In this document: piece by piece, positions 6,818 through 8,959 of the stretch
How positions within the stretch are numbered: the stretch's first letter is position 1
Layout: the number at the start of each line of letters is the position of its first letter
Assembly (NCBI GenBank): GCA_002455215.1
Contig: DKKK01000165.1
Span: 12,993 to 21,951, forward strand
Source of the DNA: Anaerolineales bacterium UBA6668
GTDB taxonomy: Bacteria > Chloroflexota > Anaerolineae > Anaerolineales > UBA6668
Direction of reading: 5' to 3'
Length of the DNA stretch: 8,959 nt
The notes under the pieces: model-generated
The model's database searches: none
Told to the model about the DNA's origin: nothing
What the model saw: only the letters and a program-made list of their open reading frames with translations
Program-made: the position numbers and the translations under genes

Positions 6818-7630
6818 CTATGGGATTAGCCAGAAGCGCTCGCACAACCCATACCCGTCATACAATCGCGCGTGTTGATAAATTTCATCGAGCAGGTGGG
6901 TAGAATCACGCCAAAATGAGCCGAACTGTGAGACATAGTCGCTCATTGCGAGCGCTTTGGCTTGTAAATCGGCAGGTGTGAGCATTTCAAACTCCATTTG
7001 CCAACCGCTGACACGTCTTTGCCATTCAGCACGCGCTTGCCAAATATCACTCTGACGGGCTAGGCTAGCATAGGGAAAATCTTCATAATAACGAAATTTT
7101 AGCCCACTTTGCGCTTGCCATAAACGAGCGGCGTGAAAAACACGTTGGTGGTCTACATGGTTGCCGATGGCTAGCGGTGAATAAATGCAAGTTTCGCTAG
7201 TTATGCCGTCAAGCGCCTGCCAGTCCACAACCAACTTCCCCAATTGAGCTAGTTCAGCACTGGCTACTTCCCCAAAAATAGATTCACGGCTGGGGTAGAG
7301 CCACCTGCCGTCTTCAGCCCGCCGATAAATGCAATCCAATTCCGCAAAATAACCCATTTCAGCCCCGAGTCGTTGAAGCGCCATCTGGTCTTCGGCACGC
7401 CGGCTGGCAATGATATTGGCAATGGCTACGCCCGCCGATTGTTCCCAACGGGAGTGAAGCAATTGCGCAAATTCTGACAACGGCGACTGTGGCGCTTCTC
7501 CCGCACAAATCGTAACTACCCGCACGCGTTCACCCCGCTGACATTGGCGGTAAATACTGGCTCCACAAGAGTACACCGCATCGTCAAGGTGGGGCGACAG
7601 ATAAAGGTGATGGATGGGATTTGCTGTCAT
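6818..7630 (-). CDS. PIG-L (LmbE-like) family zinc-dependent N-acetyl sugar deacetylase
   Basis: This 270-residue protein belongs to the PIG-L/LmbE family, zinc hydrolases that remove acetyl groups from N-acetylglucosamine-type sugars in glycolipids, mycothiol or bacillithiol precursors, and antibiotics. The metal and catalytic motif SPHLDDAVYSCG is at residues 12-23, with H14 and D17 as expected zinc ligands and D16 as the general base. The second site, GNHVDHQ at 156-162, supplies the third zinc histidine (H158 or H161). RRAEDQMALQRLGA at about 78-91 is the usual helix after the first barrel strands. All key residues are present, so activity is likely. No signal peptide is seen, so it is cytoplasmic. 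I chose the ATG at 7628-7630; the open frame extends 11 codons to a GTG at 7661-7663, but that would overlap the upstream gene by 32 bases. The ATG leaves a single base after the upstream TAA, indicating translational coupling to the glycosidase-like gene. The actual substrate cannot be read from sequence. Confidence 0.88.
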   Translation of the reverse strand: MTANPIHHLYLSPHLDDAVYSCGASIYRQCQRGERVRVVTICAGEAPQSPLSEFAQLLHSRWEQSAGVAIANIIASRRAEDQMALQRLGAEMGYFAELDCIYRRAEDGRWLYPSRESIFGEVASAELAQLGKLVVDWQALDGITSETCIYSPLAIGNHVDHQRVFHAARLWQAQSGLKFRYYEDFPYASLARQSDIWQARAEWQRRVSGWQMEFEMLTPADLQAKALAMSDYVSQFGSFWRDSTHLLDEIYQHARLYDGYGLCERFWLIP

Positions 7631-7631
7631 G

Positions 7632-8959
7632 TTAGTCTTGCATGGCAGATTGGACGGTTGCACAGGCAGGGCATTGCCCGTTGGGGCGAATCATCGCGTA
7701 ACCGGCTTGCGGGTCGTCTGTCCAAACCGTGGAGTCTACATTCCAAATGAAGAGCATTTGCACTTTGCCTTGTTGCCGCGAAAGTAGGACCGCTTCACCC
7801 AAATACTCCGCTTGCTGGGCAACCGTTAAGTTAATGCCGCCGACAAACGGTAAACCGCGCCAGCTAAAACCTTGCGGTAAGTAGCCCCACTCTTCGCCGC
7901 TTAAAAAGCCCAGTTCTGTAAAACACAAAGGACGCTTCCCTTCAATGGTTTGCCAATAAGTATCAACCAAAGTTTGGTAGTAGCGCCCATGATGGTCAAC
8001 TGCACGCGGGTCGCCATCGGTGCGGAGCGGGCTAACCAGTCCTTCGTTATAGTGTACGCCTACACAATCGGTATAATCAAGCCCACCTGCCGCCACAAAC
8101 TGTTGCAAGAAAGGTAGGTCATCACAGCCGGATGGTGTACAGCCATTAAAGAAGCCCGTAGGCGCTAACCCACCGGAAATGACATAAGTTTCTGGGCTGT
8201 GGGTTTTGATGGTGCTATAGGCGATGCGTAGCAATTGCAGATAGTTTTCTACCCCCACCCGTCCTTCCTGCCACTCGCGGGGCAAGTTCGGCTCGTTCCA
8301 GATTTCGATTGCATCTGCGCCAAACCCGCCAAGCATAGCGACAAAGGTGGCATAGTAGGCAAAGGTATCGGTACGCGTATCCCAGGGTAAGCCTTTGACA
8401 CTTAACAGCACTTTAAAGCCCTTGGCGTGAGCATTTTCAATGAAGAAAACAAAATCAGCCGGGTTTGCACCCGGATGCCAAATAATCTGGTGTTTGACCC
8501 AGCCCATTTGCATATCCTTCATCACGTTAACCGTATTCTCCCCAAATGCGCCCACTTGCCCACCCAATTGGAAGTTGGTTTGTCCATTCCATGCCTCCGC
8601 CTTGACATCTGGGGAAACAGGCATTGGGGTGGGGTGCGGAAGTTTAGCTATCGGGTAGGCTTGGTCTATCACTTGGCGGAGCAAACCGCAGGCGGGACAG
8701 TCGCCACTGGGGCGAATGAGCGCAAACCCAGCTTGGGGGTCGGTGTCATAGCGTTCATAGTCCAAATTGTAGAGAATCGCTAAGCGCACATTTGGCTGAT
8801 AGAGCAAAAATTCAATCGATTCGGCAATCAACAATTTTTGTTTTTCCACTGGCAAACCACTTGCGCCTGCCCATTGAAATTCGGCGGGCACCTGCCCCCA
8901 TTCTTCCCCGCTGAGATAGCCCAACTCGGTTAAGCAGAGCGACTTGCTCCCAACCACAT
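7632..8959 (-). CDS. Tandem glycosidase-like (clan GH-A TIM-barrel type) protein, C-terminal part
   Basis: The reading frame stays open to the right edge, so the start is missing; 441 codons are visible. Numbering here is from the GTG at 8955-8957, which is probably an internal valine. Residues 1-95 are the C-terminal end of one repeat unit, about 96-125 are a proline-containing linker, and about 126-441 are a second, more complete unit. The complete unit looks like a retaining clan GH-A hydrolase (GH5/GH39-like): IEIWNEPNLP at 217-226 with likely acid/base E222, and LCFTELGFLSGEEWG at 344-358 with likely nucleophile E348. The partial unit has the matching LCLTELGYLSGEEWG with E11. Both units end with DPQAGxAxIRPxGxCPAC (73-90 and 415-432). 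Other cysteines include CTPSGC at 273-278, hinting at disulfides and an extracytoplasmic location, though the signal peptide is out of view. PIG-L follows after one base. Glycan hydrolysis is plausible, but the substrate is unknown, and loss of catalysis in either unit cannot be excluded. Confidence 0.78.
   Translation of the reverse strand, partial: VVGSKSLCLTELGYLSGEEWGQVPAEFQWAGASGLPVEKQKLLIAESIEFLLYQPNVRLAILYNLDYERYDTDPQAGFALIRPSGDCPACGLLRQVIDQAYPIAKLPHPTPMPVSPDVKAEAWNGQTNFQLGGQVGAFGENTVNVMKDMQMGWVKHQIIWHPGANPADFVFFIENAHAKGFKVLLSVKGLPWDTRTDTFAYYATFVAMLGGFGADAIEIWNEPNLPREWQEGRVGVENYLQLLRIAYSTIKTHSPETYVISGGLAPTGFFNGCTPSGCDDLPFLQQFVAAGGLDYTDCVGVHYNEGLVSPLRTDGDPRAVDHHGRYYQTLVDTYWQTIEGKRPLCFTELGFLSGEEWGYLPQGFSWRGLPFVGGINLTVAQQAEYLGEAVLLSRQQGKVQMLFIWNVDSTVWTDDPQAGYAMIRPNGQCPACATVQSAMQD
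7662..7949 (-). repeat. Internal duplication, copy 2 end (TELG...CPAC segment)
   Basis: This stretch encodes about residues 337-432 of the glycosidase-like protein, from just before LCFTELGFLSGEEWG to NGQCPAC. It is the counterpart of the segment at 8688-8957. The two share LC-TELG-LSGEEWG, DPQAG and IRP-G-CPAC almost exactly, with a more divergent middle about 5 residues longer in this copy. The DNA copies are only moderately alike, so the duplication is old rather than a recent tandem event. Confidence 0.8.
8688..8957 (-). repeat. Internal duplication, copy 1 end (TELG...CPAC segment)
   Basis: This stretch encodes about residues 1-90 of the visible glycosidase-like protein: VGSKSLCLTELGYLSGEEWG near the edge, then DPQAGFALIRP and DCPAC. 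It pairs with the segment at 7662-7949 at a spacing of about 340 residues, the size of one TIM-barrel domain. The rest of this first unit should lie beyond the right edge. Confidence 0.8.

Noticed and set aside
7631..7663. Longer PIG-L start at a GTG (7661-7663) adding 11 residues
   Set aside because: It overlaps the upstream coding region by 32 bases, while the ATG at 7628-7630 directly precedes the catalytic core and abuts the upstream stop.
8427..8783. A 118-codon plus-strand open frame opposite the glycosidase-like gene
   Set aside because: It is antisense to strongly conserved GH-A motifs and its translation has no recognisable domain.

Overview
The window looks like ordinary chromosomal DNA of moderate GC from a free-living bacterium. 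Several features together make a member of Chloroflexota a reasonable guess: a divergent SpoIIM/RDD membrane-protein pair, a receiver-CpaE fusion ATPase, a large SWIM/SNF2 helicase, a family-IV (fold III) PLP decarboxylase, and a tandem TIM-barrel glycosidase-like protein next to a PIG-L deacetylase. This is inference from gene types and protein style only. No 16S or other marker gene is present, and I see no tRNA, rRNA, CRISPR array, IS element or phage gene.

Layout. (1) Positions 1-4444, minus strand, hold a compact apparent operon read right to left: a SpoIIM-family membrane protein (3443-4444), a 1088-residue SWIM/SNF2 helicase beginning 5 bases after the SpoIIM stop (171-3437), and, 45 bases further on, the first 41 codons of a PLP-dependent decarboxylase that leaves the left edge (1-125). 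(2) Positions 4463-6719, plus strand, hold an RDD-family membrane protein divergent from SpoIIM across only 18 bases. An AT-rich 91-base gap follows, with a consensus -10 box and a six-codon mini-ORF, and then a response regulator fused to a CpaE/MinD-type ATPase. (3) Positions 6720-6817 are a convergent gap full of short GGCATGGG/CCCATGCC inverted repeats. (4) Positions 6818-8959, minus strand, hold a tandem-duplicated glycosidase-like protein that enters from the right edge, whose TAA is separated by one base from the ATG of a PIG-L type deacetylase.

How the genes may fit together. SpoIIM and RDD proteins are a recurrent divergent membrane pair in several phyla, and both are probably inner-membrane proteins of one complex or process. 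The SNF2 helicase shares SpoIIM's transcript by spacing, but no functional link is evident. The receiver-ATPase resembles CpaE, which positions Flp/Tad pilus machinery, yet no pilus genes are visible here. The glycosidase-like protein and the PIG-L deacetylase are probably translationally coupled and suggest glycan processing.

I did not find a convincing wholly new system. The points most worth following up are the tandem glycosidase-like protein with conserved CPAC ends and its coupling to PIG-L, the CpaE-like ATPase lacking both signature lysines behind an intact receiver, the SpoIIM-SNF2 linkage, the RDD protein's long soluble tail, and the inverted-repeat cluster between the convergent genes.
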